Assembly (NCBI GenBank): GCA_035642125.1
Contig: DASQSZ010000395.1
Coordinates: forward strand, 1 to 15,487
Reading direction: 5' to 3'
Length of the DNA stretch: 15,487 nt
Origin: CALAED01 sp937891035
GTDB lineage: Bacteria > Actinomycetota > Actinomycetes > Streptosporangiales > Streptosporangiaceae
A program made the position numbers and the translations under genes. Positions 1 through 10,836 of the stretch are shown here, piece after piece. The notes beneath the pieces are model-generated. The model saw only the letters and a list, made by a program, of their open reading frames with translations. It was not told the DNA's origin and ran no database searches. How positions within the stretch are numbered: position 1 is the stretch's first letter; each line of letters starts with the position of its first letter.

Positions 1-456
1 CCGCCGCACCGCCGGCGAGCCGTCCGGAGTCCCCACCACCACGGCGCCCCGGGGAATCGGCCCGCCCGTACCGGCCGCCCGGACCGGCACCGCCCTGCCC
101 AAGAGCCCGCCCAGCCCCCGGACCAGCTCGTCCCTGGCCGCCTCCAAGGTTGTCTCGACGAGTCGTTCGGCCGAGCCGGGCGCCATGGCCAGGTTCGGCG
201 TATGGCGATGCACCTTGTTCCGGTCCGCGTTCTCCACGATGATCGTCGTGATCGAGTCCCGGTACCGGCGCAGCAGGCCGGGGTCGCCGACCCGCACGTA
301 ACGCAGCCACAGGTCAGCGCCGTCATAGCCGTCGTCGCCGCCGCCGGCCGCGGCCCGCAACGCGGCGGCGACCGCGTCACCGCCGGTGCCGGCGACCAGC
401 CCGGCGGCCGCCGTGGCCGGCACCGCACCCAGGAACGTCCGTCGACTAATAGTCAT
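1..456 (-). CDS. Alpha-glucuronidase (GH67), N-terminal part, Tat-exported; truncated by window edge
   Basis: The 152 residues present begin MTISRRTFLG, a twin-arginine motif (SRRTFL) followed by an Ala/Gly-rich stretch, so export by the Tat pathway is likely. From about residue 42 the sequence DGADLWLRYVRVGDP, then an amphipathic ERLVETTLEAARDEL region and a strand ending VVVGTPDG, match the N-terminal (non-catalytic) domain of family 67 alpha-glucuronidases, which have the pattern WLRY...ELxxGL...LGT. Known members release 4-O-methyl-glucuronic acid from xylan-derived oligosaccharides; the catalytic barrel would lie beyond the left edge. The start at 456 has no Shine-Dalgarno sequence but sits 6 nt after a -10-like TATGAC, so the mRNA is probably leaderless. 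It is transcribed away from the AraC-type gene. Family call is from recalled family patterns; only the N-terminus is visible. Confidence 0.8.
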   Translation of the reverse strand, partial: MTISRRTFLGAVPATAAAGLVAGTGGDAVAAALRAAAGGGDDGYDGADLWLRYVRVGDPGLLRRYRDSITTIIVENADRNKVHRHTPNLAMAPGSAERLVETTLEAARDELVRGLGGLLGRAVPVRAAGTGGPIPRGAVVVGTPDGSPAVRR

Positions 457-462
457 GAACCG

Positions 463-491
463 GTCATAACATGACAATCTTTCTTCGTCAG
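463..491 (-). promoter_or_regulatory. Promoter of the GH67 gene (leaderless)
   Basis: On the minus strand, CTGACG (491-486) and TATGAC (468-463) are separated by exactly 17 nt. The -10 is preceded by TGT, an extended -10 (TGn). The ATG at 456 begins 6 nt after the -10, so transcription would start at or next to the start codon. Visible pattern; promoter activity is inferred. Confidence 0.5.
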
Positions 492-601
492 CACGACTTC
501 CGCCCACCCGAAACCCCCTGCCGTACGGGCGGATCGGCCGGAGCCGGACACGCGGCGAAGCGGGTCAGGCGCCGACCCCGCTGGCGACACAACGCCCGAA
601 G

Positions 602-610
602 TGGCATGAT
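602..610 (+). promoter_or_regulatory. Extended -10 for AraC-type regulator
   Basis: TGG-CATGAT, an extended -10 matching 4 of 6 consensus bases, ends 7 nt before the GTG at 618. CTGGCG at 581-586 is a possible -35 with an 18-nt spacer. It overlaps the alternative ATG at 606, which argues for the GTG as the real start of a leaderless mRNA. Confidence 0.4.
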
Positions 611-617
611 CTCGCAG

Positions 618-1067
<450 letters not shown>

Positions 1068-1072
1068 TCGTC

Positions 1073-1486
1073 ATGGACATCACCATTCACGCGAGCCTTT
1101 TGCCGCACGACGACCCAGACGCGTCCCTGGCCTTCTACCGCGACACCCTCGGCTTCGAGGTCCGCAACGACGTCGGGCGGGGCAAGATGCGGTGGATCAC
1201 GGTCGGGCCGCCAGACCAGCCCGCCACCTCCATCGTCTTGGCGCCGCCCGCCGTCGACCCCGGCATCACCGACGACGAGCGCCGCACCATCACCGAGATG
1301 ATGGCCAAGGGCACCTACGCCATGATCCTGCTGTCCACCCATGACCTCGACGGCACCTTCGATCGGCTGCAGGCCGCCGGCGACGTCGAGATCGTCCAAG
1401 AGCCGACCGACCAGCCCTACGGGGTCCGCGACTGCGCCCTGCGCGACCCCGCCGGCAACCTGATCCGCATCAACGAGGTCCGCTGA
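1073..1486 (+). CDS. VOC-superfamily (glyoxalase/bleomycin-resistance fold) protein
   Basis: A 137-residue protein with the paired beta-alpha-beta-beta-beta modules of the vicinal-oxygen-chelate fold. Module 1 holds DASLAFYRDTLGFEVR, and module 2 ends RDCALRDPAGNLIRINE, the usual DPxGNxI closing strand. Family members include metal-dependent lyases and dioxygenases and also metal-free drug-binding proteins; the exact substrate cannot be read here. A histidine in strand 1 (HASLLPHDD) and the glutamate in the last strand are in the usual metal-ligand positions, so catalysis is possible. It lies between an AraC-type regulator and a UvrA paralogue, 35 bp before the latter, so it is probably co-transcribed and may bind or modify a DNA-damaging or antibiotic compound. 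That role is inference from context. Confidence 0.88.
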   Translation: MDITIHASLLPHDDPDASLAFYRDTLGFEVRNDVGRGKMRWITVGPPDQPATSIVLAPPAVDPGITDDERRTITEMMAKGTYAMILLSTHDLDGTFDRLQAAGDVEIVQEPTDQPYGVRDCALRDPAGNLIRINEVR

Positions 1487-1521
1487 GCGGTCCGGCGACC
1501 GGCCATACGGAGGGAGACACC

Positions 1522-3921
<2,400 letters not shown>

Positions 3922-3965
3922 CAAGCAGGTGACAAACAGCGGCCCGGGCACCCCTGCCAGACCCC

Positions 3966-3995
3966 CTGGCACGGATGGTCGATAATGTACATTAT
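3966..3995 (+). promoter_or_regulatory. Promoter-like sequence overlapped by a perfect 14-bp palindrome (operator candidate)
   Basis: ATAATGTACATTAT at 3982-3995 is a perfect palindrome with only two G or C bases, in a region that is otherwise strongly GC-rich. Such AATGTACATT-type dyads are typical operators of TetR- or PadR-like repressors. CTGGCA (3966-3971) and TACATT (3989-3994) are 17 nt apart and could be -35 and -10, putting a start site near 4001. The palindrome would then cover the -10. No regulator gene of those families lies in this window. Confidence 0.45.
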
Positions 3996-4003
3996 GTTAA
4001 GTA

Positions 4004-4103
4004 AGACCTTCGATGGGGCCGATGGCGCACCACCCCGGCGCTGCCCCATCCCCCGAATGCGGGGAAATCACGGAATCCCCGCGCGGCGGCACGCCGTAGG
4101 TCT
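4004..4103 (+). ncRNA. Candidate structured RNA with a closed multibranch fold
   Basis: Hand folding gives a closing stem P1 AGACCT/AGGTCT (4004-4009 with 4098-4103). Inside are P2 GATGGGGC/GCCCCATC (4012-4019 with 4043-4050) extended by P2b (4024-4028 with 4038-4042), P3 CCCCG-AATG-CGGGG (4051-4064), and P4 CGGCG-GCA-CGCCG (4084-4096), with an unpaired linker at 4065-4083. A rival stem GGGGA/TCCCC (4061-4065 with 4076-4080) excludes P3. The fold begins a few nt after the start site predicted from the promoter-like sequence upstream. I do not recognise a known riboswitch core. In GC-rich DNA chance stems are common, so this is a candidate only. Confidence 0.25.
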
Positions 4104-4108
4104 AAAGG

Positions 4109-4240
4109 GGAAGGGTGCTGAATGACCGCCGCGTCGCCGAGGGCGGCACTTCGCCTGTTCGGCGGGACGCCCCTCCTCCGCCGGGTGGCGGTGCCGCCCG
4201 ACTCTCCGTCCGCGACGAGCGGGTCATTCAGCACCCCTCC
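4109..4240. repeat. 132-bp nested inverted repeat, possible MITE or large hairpin
   Basis: The ends are inverted copies of GGAnGGGTGCTGAATGACC (4109-4127 and 4222-4240), 18 of 19 bases identical. Nested inside are CGTCGC/GCGACG (4132-4137, 4212-4217), GGGCGGCAC/GTGCCGCCC (4141-4149, 4191-4199) and CGGCGG/CCGCCG, so nearly the whole segment can fold on itself. The right arm is about 10 nt longer than the left. Size, terminal inverted repeats and absence of a gene fit a non-autonomous miniature element, but no target-site duplication is visible. It could also end transcription coming from upstream. Confidence 0.6.
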
Positions 4241-4415
4241 GTCCGCGCGGTCGTTGGTGGGCGCGGGGGATGTGCATTACCGCCGAGTGAGGTATGGCGA
4301 ACACCGGCCGGCGAAGGATGGAAGGCTACATGCGTGCACACACGCTCGGCCGCGGTCACGCCTCGAGGTCTCCGCGCGCCGGCGCACCGGGCTTCCGATG
4401 GGAAGGTAGGCGATC

Positions 4416-5252
4416 ATGAGCAACGTCCCAGACGTCACGCTGAACAACGACGTTTCGATGCCGCAGCTGGGTTTCGGTGTCTTCCTGGTGCCCGACGCCG
4501 AGACAGAACCCGCCGTCGTGGCCGCGGTCGAGGCGGGCTATCGCGCCATCGACACCGCCCGGATCTATGAGAACGAGGAGGGCACCGGGCGGGCCATCAA
4601 GTCGTGCGGTGTGCCGCGCGAAGAGCTGTTCGTCACCACGAAGCTGTGGAACGCCGACCAAGGCCATGACTCCACGCTGCGGGCCTGCGAGGCCAGCTTG
4701 GGCCGGCTCGGTCTGGACTACCTCGATCTGTATCTGATCCATTGGCCGATGCCGACTCGGGACCGCTACCTCGATACCTGGCGGGCCTTTGAACGGCTGC
4801 TCGCCGAGGGCAGGGTGCGGGCGATCGGCGTGTCCAACTTCCAGCCCGCGCAGCTGACCAGGCTCATGGACGCCTCCGACGTGGTGCCGGCGGTCAACCA
4901 GATCGAGCTGCACCCCTACCTCCAGCAGGCCGAGCTGCGCGACTTCCACGCCGAGCACGGCATCGTCACCGAGGCGTGGGCGCCGCTCGGCCAGGGCAAG
5001 GGGCTGCTGGACGACCCGGCGCTTGCGGCGATCGCCGCCAAGCACGGCAAGACGCCGGCGCAGGTGGCGATCCGCTGGCAGCTGCAGCTGGGCAACGTGG
5101 TGATCCCCAAGTCGGTGACGCCTGCGCGCATCGTGGAGAACATCGCGGTCACCGACTTCGAGCTCGACGGCGACGACCTGGCCGCCATCGCCGCGCTCGA
5201 GTCCGGCCACCGCTACGGCCCGCACCCGGACACCTTCGACTACGTCGGATGA
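4416..5252 (+). CDS. Aldo/keto reductase (2,5-diketo-D-gluconate reductase-like)
   Basis: A 278-residue full-length NADPH-dependent aldo/keto reductase of the AKR5-like group. The catalytic tetrad is complete: D46 (IDTARIYENE), Y51, K76 (TTKLWN) and H109 (LIHWP). Other signatures are the opening MPQLGFGVFLVP, GVSNFQPAQL, QIELHPYLQQ and the cofactor-binding IPKSVTPARIVENIAV. Such enzymes reduce aldehydes or ketones, including methylglyoxal and diketo-sugar acids; the physiological substrate cannot be told from sequence. Cytosolic. The start is supported by GGAAGG nine nt upstream. It stands alone on the plus strand and converges with glpK across a strong palindrome, so it is probably monocistronic. 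A long upstream region with potential RNA structure may influence it. Confidence 0.93.
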   Translation: MSNVPDVTLNNDVSMPQLGFGVFLVPDAETEPAVVAAVEAGYRAIDTARIYENEEGTGRAIKSCGVPREELFVTTKLWNADQGHDSTLRACEASLGRLGLDYLDLYLIHWPMPTRDRYLDTWRAFERLLAEGRVRAIGVSNFQPAQLTRLMDASDVVPAVNQIELHPYLQQAELRDFHAEHGIVTEAWAPLGQGKGLLDDPALAAIAAKHGKTPAQVAIRWQLQLGNVVIPKSVTPARIVENIAVTDFELDGDDLAAIAALESGHRYGPHPDTFDYVG

Positions 5253-5300
5253 CCGACGCCGCGGCCGGTGCCCCGCTCCCCCGCGCGGCCGGCCGCACAT

Positions 5301-5354
5301 GATCATGCGCTCGGGTCCCCGATCCGGCCGGATCGGGGACCCGAGCGCATGATC
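5301..5354. terminator. Bidirectional terminator, perfect 54-bp palindrome
   Basis: Positions 5301-5327 and 5328-5354 are exact reverse complements (27 bp per arm, no mismatch, centred on CCGG). It lies between the stop of the aldo/keto reductase and the stop of convergent glpK, where a shared terminator is expected. There is no strong T tract on either side, as is common for terminators in GC-rich actinobacteria. Confidence 0.8.
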
Positions 5355-5366
5355 GCTGTCGACCCG

Positions 5367-6881
<1,515 letters not shown>

Positions 6882-6947
6882 GATGCCCCCCTCGCTAGGT
6901 TTTTTGCCGAATTTACGGGTTAGTAGCGATTTGTCGTAATAGAGGCA

Positions 6948-7712
6948 TCAGAGCACAGCCTTGCCGACCAGGGCCGCGAGCACCCCCCCGACGATCGGGC
7001 CGGCGACCGGAACCCAGGAGTATCCCCAGTCCGATCCCGTCTTGTTGGGGATCGGCAGGAAGGTGTAGGCGATGCGGGGCCCGAGGTCGCGGGCGGGGTT
7101 GATGGCATATCCCGTCGGCCCGCCCAGGCACAGGCCGATGCCGACGACGAGCAGGGCAACCAGCAGCACGCCGGTGCCGGACTGGGTGATCGCGGTGGCG
7201 ATGGGCTCGCCCGTCCGCTCGCCGCCGGCCGGCAGCTTGCTGGGCCCGGTGGCGATGATGAAAAGTACCAGCACGAACGTGCCGATCACCTCGGTCACGA
7301 AGTTCTGCACGTTATTGCGGATCGCGGGGATGGTCGAGAAGATCCCGAGCGTGTCCTCTTCGGCGACGCGGAAATGACCCATGTACGCCGCCCAGCACAG
7401 GGCCGCGCCGACGATGCCGCCGAGCACCTGGGCAACGAGGCGCAGCGGCACCTGGTCCCAGCCTTCGCCGGTGAACGTGGACAGCCCCAGCGTCACCGCC
7501 GGGTTGATCTGGCCGCCCGACAGGTTGAGGGCGGTGTAGGCGCCCGCCAAGACCGCGAAGCCCCACCCGAAGGTGATCACGATCCAGCCGCCGGCGAAGG
7601 CCTTCGACCTGGGCAGCAGCACGGCGGCCACGACGCCGTTACCCATGAGGAGCAAGATCGCGGTGCCGATGAATTCGCCGAAGAAGACGGCCGCGTTGGA
7701 GCCAGGGGTCAT
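6948..7712 (-). CDS. glpF: Glycerol uptake facilitator (MIP/aquaglyceroporin)
   Basis: A 254-residue channel with six hydrophobic segments in two homologous halves. The two pore motifs are GGQINPAVTLG (N70) and the second half's INPARDLGPR (N205); the aspartate after the second NPA (D209) is the mark of glycerol-conducting GlpF rather than water-specific aquaporins. It sits in the cytoplasmic membrane and lets glycerol diffuse in. The start is supported by GGAGG about 8 nt upstream. It is the first gene of the glpF-glpK unit and is preceded by a 205-bp region with promoter and operator candidates, downstream of gylR. The C-terminus is short after the last membrane segment. Confidence 0.96.
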   Translation of the reverse strand: MTPGSNAAVFFGEFIGTAILLLMGNGVVAAVLLPRSKAFAGGWIVITFGWGFAVLAGAYTALNLSGGQINPAVTLGLSTFTGEGWDQVPLRLVAQVLGGIVGAALCWAAYMGHFRVAEEDTLGIFSTIPAIRNNVQNFVTEVIGTFVLVLFIIATGPSKLPAGGERTGEPIATAITQSGTGVLLVALLVVGIGLCLGGPTGYAINPARDLGPRIAYTFLPIPNKTGSDWGYSWVPVAGPIVGGVLAALVGKAVL

Positions 7713-7805
7713 ACGGGGGCCTCCGTTTCACCATGTTGTGCCGGCGCCCGCGCCTGCCATCGCCTGCTCGTCCACCTGGCGGGTCGAAGGCACCGCTAGT
7801 GAGCC

Positions 7806-7838
7806 GTTCGACACGATCGCGCAAAGTTGTTCGACAAT
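7806..7838 (-). promoter_or_regulatory. GylR operator candidate upstream of glpF
   Basis: Read on the minus strand, TGTCGAAC occurs twice, at 7836-7829 and 7813-7806, with starts 23 bp (about two helical turns) apart. The first copy is part of TTGTCGAACAA (7838-7828), an imperfect dyad. The sites lie just downstream of the predicted start of transcription, a repression position, and next to an IclR-family gene. Binding by GylR is inferred. Confidence 0.4.
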
Positions 7839-7854
7839 GTCGTACGTGCCCTGG

Positions 7855-7883
7855 ATTGTTGTCAATGATCGTTTCGCAGTCAA
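7855..7883 (-). promoter_or_regulatory. Promoter of glpF-glpK
   Basis: On the minus strand TTGACT (7883-7878) and AACAAT (7860-7855) are 17 nt apart, in a locally AT-rich patch between gylR and glpF. Transcription would begin near 7848, giving a leader of about 135 nt. A second possible -35, TTGACA (7865-7860), is followed at 17 nt by CGACAT, a weaker -10. Confidence 0.5.
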
Positions 7884-7917
7884 CCCTCTGGACCGGAAAA
7901 CGGGCGACACAAATCAA

Positions 7918-8706
7918 TTACATAACGTTAGCTTTGCCGCCGCGCTCTCCCCACCCGGTTCGGCCGTCGGCGACCGACCGCGCCGCCGCCTGGACGTAGG
8001 CCACGAGATCAGGACGCGGCTCACCCCCCGCGCACAGCCGCTCGACCGGCCCGGAGATCCCGATCGCCCCCACGGTCAGGCCGTACCGGCCCCGAATCGG
8101 GGCGGCGATCGAGGCCTCCCCCACGACCCGCTCTTCAATATCGGCGTCCCAGCCGCGGCTACGCAGCCGGGCCAGCGCCCCTTGCAGTGCCCGCCGCGAC
8201 GTGATGGTGCGGTCGGTGTAGCGGCGCAGATCCGTATGGGCCATCGCCTGCGCGGCGAGCGGGTCGTGGCCGGCCAGCACCTTGCCCAGCGCGCTGGCGT
8301 GCAGCGGCAGCATGGACCCCACATCGAGCACCTGCGGGCTATGGTCGGGCCGGAACACGTGATGGACGATGAGCACGCCATCACCGTGCAGCGCGCCCAC
8401 CCGCACGCTCTCCTTGCTGCGGACGGCCAGCGCGTCGGCGCCGCTGAGGGTCAGCGCGCGCAACTCGTTGGCGTCGGGGTGCCCCGCCCCCAGGTGCAAC
8501 AGCCCGGCACCCAGCATGTACTTGCCGGTCTCCGCGTCCTGATCGACGAAGCCGACCTGCCGCAGCGTCCGCAAAAGCCCGTGGACGGTCGCCTTGGGCA
8601 GCCCGAGCGCGCTCGACAGCTCGGCGACGCCAAGCCGCCTGGAACGTGACCGGAACAGCCGCAAGATGGCAGCGGCCCGTTCGACCGACTGGATAGTGCC
8701 CGGCAT
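7918..8706 (-). CDS. gylR: IclR-family regulator of the glycerol genes (GylR-like)
   Basis: A 262-residue IclR-type regulator. The N-terminal winged helix-turn-helix is at about 27-50 (LGVAELSSALGLPKATVHGL), after the family opening IQSVERAAAIL. The C-terminal effector domain has SMLPLHASALGKVLAG, RRALQGALARLRSRGW and EASIAAPIRGRYGLTVGAIGISGP, all typical of IclR. In Streptomyces, GylR represses its own gene and the following glycerol operon, with glycerol 3-phosphate or glycerol as inducer; the same order gylR-glpF-glpK here supports the same role. No Shine-Dalgarno precedes the ATG. TAAACT lies 6 nt before it in an AT-rich patch, so the message may be leaderless. The gene symbol rests on synteny plus family, not on an alignment. 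Confidence 0.9.
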   Translation of the reverse strand: MPGTIQSVERAAAILRLFRSRSRRLGVAELSSALGLPKATVHGLLRTLRQVGFVDQDAETGKYMLGAGLLHLGAGHPDANELRALTLSGADALAVRSKESVRVGALHGDGVLIVHHVFRPDHSPQVLDVGSMLPLHASALGKVLAGHDPLAAQAMAHTDLRRYTDRTITSRRALQGALARLRSRGWDADIEERVVGEASIAAPIRGRYGLTVGAIGISGPVERLCAGGEPRPDLVAYVQAAARSVADGRTGWGERGGKANVM

Positions 8707-8764
8707 GTCGTTAGTTTAAGAAAATACCAACAGCCGGTAATGCCCAAGATTGTTAACTTTTAGG

Positions 8765-8785
8765 GTCGTCGGTCGTCGGTCGCCG
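8765..8785. repeat. Three tandem heptamers
   Basis: GTCGTCG, GTCGTCG and GTCGCCG follow one another between the stop of the VWA gene and the start of gylR. The last copy has one change. No function is apparent. Confidence 0.5.
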
Positions 8786-8797
8786 GCAGGGTGGCGT

Positions 8798-9772
8798 TCA
8801 GGGCAGCCGGCCGAACCAGGCCAGCGACGCGCCGCCCGCCGCGAGCGCGAACAGCAACGCGATCCCGGAAAAACGGGCCGCGACCTCGCGGTGCTCGGTG
8901 CGATACCCCAGCGAGCTGCCGATGTTGCGGTAGACCTCCGACAGCTGCGAGCCGTCCGCGGCCTCATAGGCCTTGCCGCTGGTCTGTTCGGCCAGGCCGC
9001 GCAGCGCCTCCTTGTTCACGTCGACCGGCGTCAACTCCCCGTCGATCTCCACTGTGCCGTAGGGGGTGCCGAACGCGATCGTCGACACCGGCACCTTGGC
9101 CACCGCGGCCGCCTGGACCGCCTCCGGCACCGACCGGCCCGTGGTGTTGTCGCCGTCGGACAGCAACACGGTGTGGGCGGGCGGCGGATCCCGGCGGGCG
9201 GCCGCTTCGTCGCCCGCCCCGCCATTGGCGGCGTCGAAGGAGCGGATGGCCTGCAGCGAAGTGAAGACCGCCTCGCCGATCGCGGTCCGCTTGTCCAGCT
9301 GCAGCTGGTCGATCGACGCGATCGCCGCCTCCCGGTCGGCCGACGGGGCCGCGACGACGTTGGCGCCGCCGGCGAAGCTGACGACGCCGACGTTGAAGCG
9401 CATCGGCAGATTCTGGATGAACGACTTGGCCGCCGACTTGGCCGCGTCGAAGCGCGTCGGCGCGACGTCGGTGGCCTTCATCGACAACGACACGTCGATC
9501 GCCACCATGATCGTCGCGCGGTCGCGCGGCACCTTGACCGACGACGCCGGCCGCGCCCACCCCACGATCATGACGATGACCGCGATCAGGAACAGCAGCG
9601 CCGCGACATGCCGCCGCCACCCCGGGTGTCTGGGCGCGACCTGAGCCAGCAGATCGAGGTTGGTGAACCGCAGGGTGTACTGCTTGCGCCGCAGCTGCAA
9701 CAGCACGTACACCCCCAACACCAAGGGCACCAAAACCAGCAGCCACAACCTGGCCGGCGACAAGAACGTCAT
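8798..9772 (-). CDS. Membrane-anchored VWA-domain protein (BatA-like) of a MoxR operon
   Basis: A 324-residue protein: two N-terminal membrane segments (about 9-26 and 54-72), a von Willebrand factor A domain and a C-terminal membrane segment (FSGIALLFALAAGGASLAWF). The MIDAS metal site is seen as DVSLS (D93, S95, S97), a threonine region at KRTAIGEAV, and LSDGDN. VWA domains paired with MoxR ATPases are thought to act with the ATPase in assembling or maturing other protein complexes, often at the envelope. The ATG at 9772 overlaps the stop of the DUF58 gene by 4 nt (ATGA), so translation is coupled. An open frame continues upstream to 9883, but those residues lie inside the DUF58 gene and lack family character. 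Last gene of the operon. Confidence 0.92.
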   Translation of the reverse strand: MTFLSPARLWLLVLVPLVLGVYVLLQLRRKQYTLRFTNLDLLAQVAPRHPGWRRHVAALLFLIAVIVMIVGWARPASSVKVPRDRATIMVAIDVSLSMKATDVAPTRFDAAKSAAKSFIQNLPMRFNVGVVSFAGGANVVAAPSADREAAIASIDQLQLDKRTAIGEAVFTSLQAIRSFDAANGGAGDEAAARRDPPPAHTVLLSDGDNTTGRSVPEAVQAAAVAKVPVSTIAFGTPYGTVEIDGELTPVDVNKEALRGLAEQTSGKAYEAADGSQLSEVYRNIGSSLGYRTEHREVAARFSGIALLFALAAGGASLAWFGRLP

Positions 9773-10836
9773 ATCCGCACTCCCTGCGGCCGTCCGGCGA
9801 CGCGCCGCTGGCGCAGCGCGAACCTGGCCACGTCGCTCACCCAGTCCCGATCGGTGCGCAACACCAGATGCGGCACCGCACACCGGCGCAGCGCGTCCCT
9901 GATGCGGGCCCGCTGCGCGGCGGCCGCCTGCGCGTAGGCGGCCTGGACCCGGCGCGACAGCACGATCTCTCGTACGACGCCGGTCTCGGGGTCTTCCATC
10001 TGCACCAGGCCCACGTCCGGCAGCTCGAGCTCACGCGGATCCACGATCTCGACGGCCAGAACCTGGTGGCGCGCGGCGAGCCGGCGCATCGGCCGCTCCC
10101 AGGGCGGCGCGGCCGCGTGCCGGTCGCCGGGCTCGATGAAGTCAGAGATGATCACGCGCAGCCCGCGTCTGGTCTGGCCGCGGGCCAGCGCGGTGAGCGA
10201 CTCGGCCAACTCGGGGCCGGGCGCCGTCCGGCTCGCCCCGGCCGCGCCGCGGCCCCGCATGGCGCTCACCCTGGGCACCGCGCTCGACGCGCTCGCGGGA
10301 CCACGCGGACCGCGGAAGCCGCCCGGCGGGACGTTGGTGGTGCGTTCGGCGCTCAGGACCGACTGGAGCATGGCGTACATCGCCGCCTTGCCGGTCCGCG
10401 CGGGAATCCGCCGCAGCGCCCCCTGGTGCATGATGTAGGCGCCGAAGCGGTCGCCCAGCCGCGCGGTGAGGAACCCCACAGCGGCCAGCCCCGCGACGGC
10501 GAGATCGCGCTTTTCCATGGCGGCGGTACCGAAATCCATGCTCGCCGACAGGTCGACCAGCGCCCACGCCTCCAGCTCACGGTCGGCGATGAGCTCCCGT
10601 ACGTGCGGAGTGGTGGTGCGGGCCGTCACCGCCCAGTCCATGTGCCGCACGTCGTCCTCGCCCGGCTGGTAGACGCGCGCCTCGGCGAGCTCGGTGCCCG
10701 GACCGGGCAGCAGGCCGATGTGCTCGCCGTTGAGCAGCCCGTCAAGCCTGCGGGACACGATGAGCTCCAGCCGGCGCAACTGGCGCTCGGGAACGAGCTG
10801 GGCCAGCTTGTGGCGCTGCTGCCGGGACCGCGGCAT
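9769..10836 (-). CDS. DUF58-domain protein
   Basis: A 355-residue soluble protein with the DUF58 core motif EARVYQPGEDDVRHMDWAV at about 52-70, then ADRELEAWALVDLSASMDFG. This resembles a VWA-like fold with a DxSxS metal site, and VIISDFIEPGD occupies the second metal-site position. DUF58 proteins occur almost always between a MoxR ATPase gene and VWA genes and probably work with them; their biochemical role is not established. A Gly/Ala/Arg-rich segment near the middle (RGPRGPASASSAVPRVSAM) looks like an insertion or linker. Its ATG shares one base with the stop of the moxR gene and its stop overlaps the VWA start, so all three are one operon. The arrangement matches the moxR1 locus of mycobacteria as I recall it. 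Confidence 0.92.
   Translation of the reverse strand: MPRSRQQRHKLAQLVPERQLRRLELIVSRRLDGLLNGEHIGLLPGPGTELAEARVYQPGEDDVRHMDWAVTARTTTPHVRELIADRELEAWALVDLSASMDFGTAAMEKRDLAVAGLAAVGFLTARLGDRFGAYIMHQGALRRIPARTGKAAMYAMLQSVLSAERTTNVPPGGFRGPRGPASASSAVPRVSAMRGRGAAGASRTAPGPELAESLTALARGQTRRGLRVIISDFIEPGDRHAAAPPWERPMRRLAARHQVLAVEIVDPRELELPDVGLVQMEDPETGVVREIVLSRRVQAAYAQAAAAQRARIRDALRRCAVPHLVLRTDRDWVSDVARFALRQRRVAGRPQGVRI

Larger units (their letters stand above)
3922..4415. other. Gene-poor, structure-rich intergenic region
   Basis: I see no convincing protein gene in these 494 bp. The apparent reading frames at 3992-4234 (minus) and 4115-4570 (plus) both start MLND and contain IQHPS only because they cross the two arms of the inverted repeat at 4109-4240. 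The region contains, in order, a promoter-like sequence with a 14-bp palindrome, a 100-nt potential RNA fold and the 132-bp inverted repeat; 4245-4395 shows nothing clear. The ribosome-binding site for the aldo/keto reductase (GGAAGG, 4401-4406) closes it. Confidence 0.6.

Noticed and set aside
471..605. N-terminal extension of the AraC-type regulator from ATG 471
   Set aside because: The 45 residues are Arg/Pro-rich, do not resemble the family, and would cover the divergent GH67 promoter.
3992..4234. 80-residue minus-strand frame starting MLNDPLVADG
   Set aside because: It runs through the inverted repeat and the RNA-like segment. The MLND start and an IQHPS stretch recur in the opposite-strand frame only because the two repeat arms are complementary. 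No ribosome-binding site or domain.
4294..4419. 41-residue Arg-rich frame (internal start 4330) overlapping the aldo/keto reductase start by ATGA
   Set aside because: The ATGA overlap looks like translational coupling, but over the 29 codons from 4330 about a third of third positions are A or T, unlike real genes here, and the composition is not protein-like.
4356..5306. 316-residue minus-strand frame opposite the aldo/keto reductase
   Set aside because: Antisense shadow rich in Arg, Gly and Val; the plus-strand frame has all catalytic residues.
7728..7910. 60-residue minus-strand frame filling the gylR-glpF gap
   Set aside because: It overlies the promoter and operator candidates, begins at a GTG without a ribosome-binding site and has irregular codon use.
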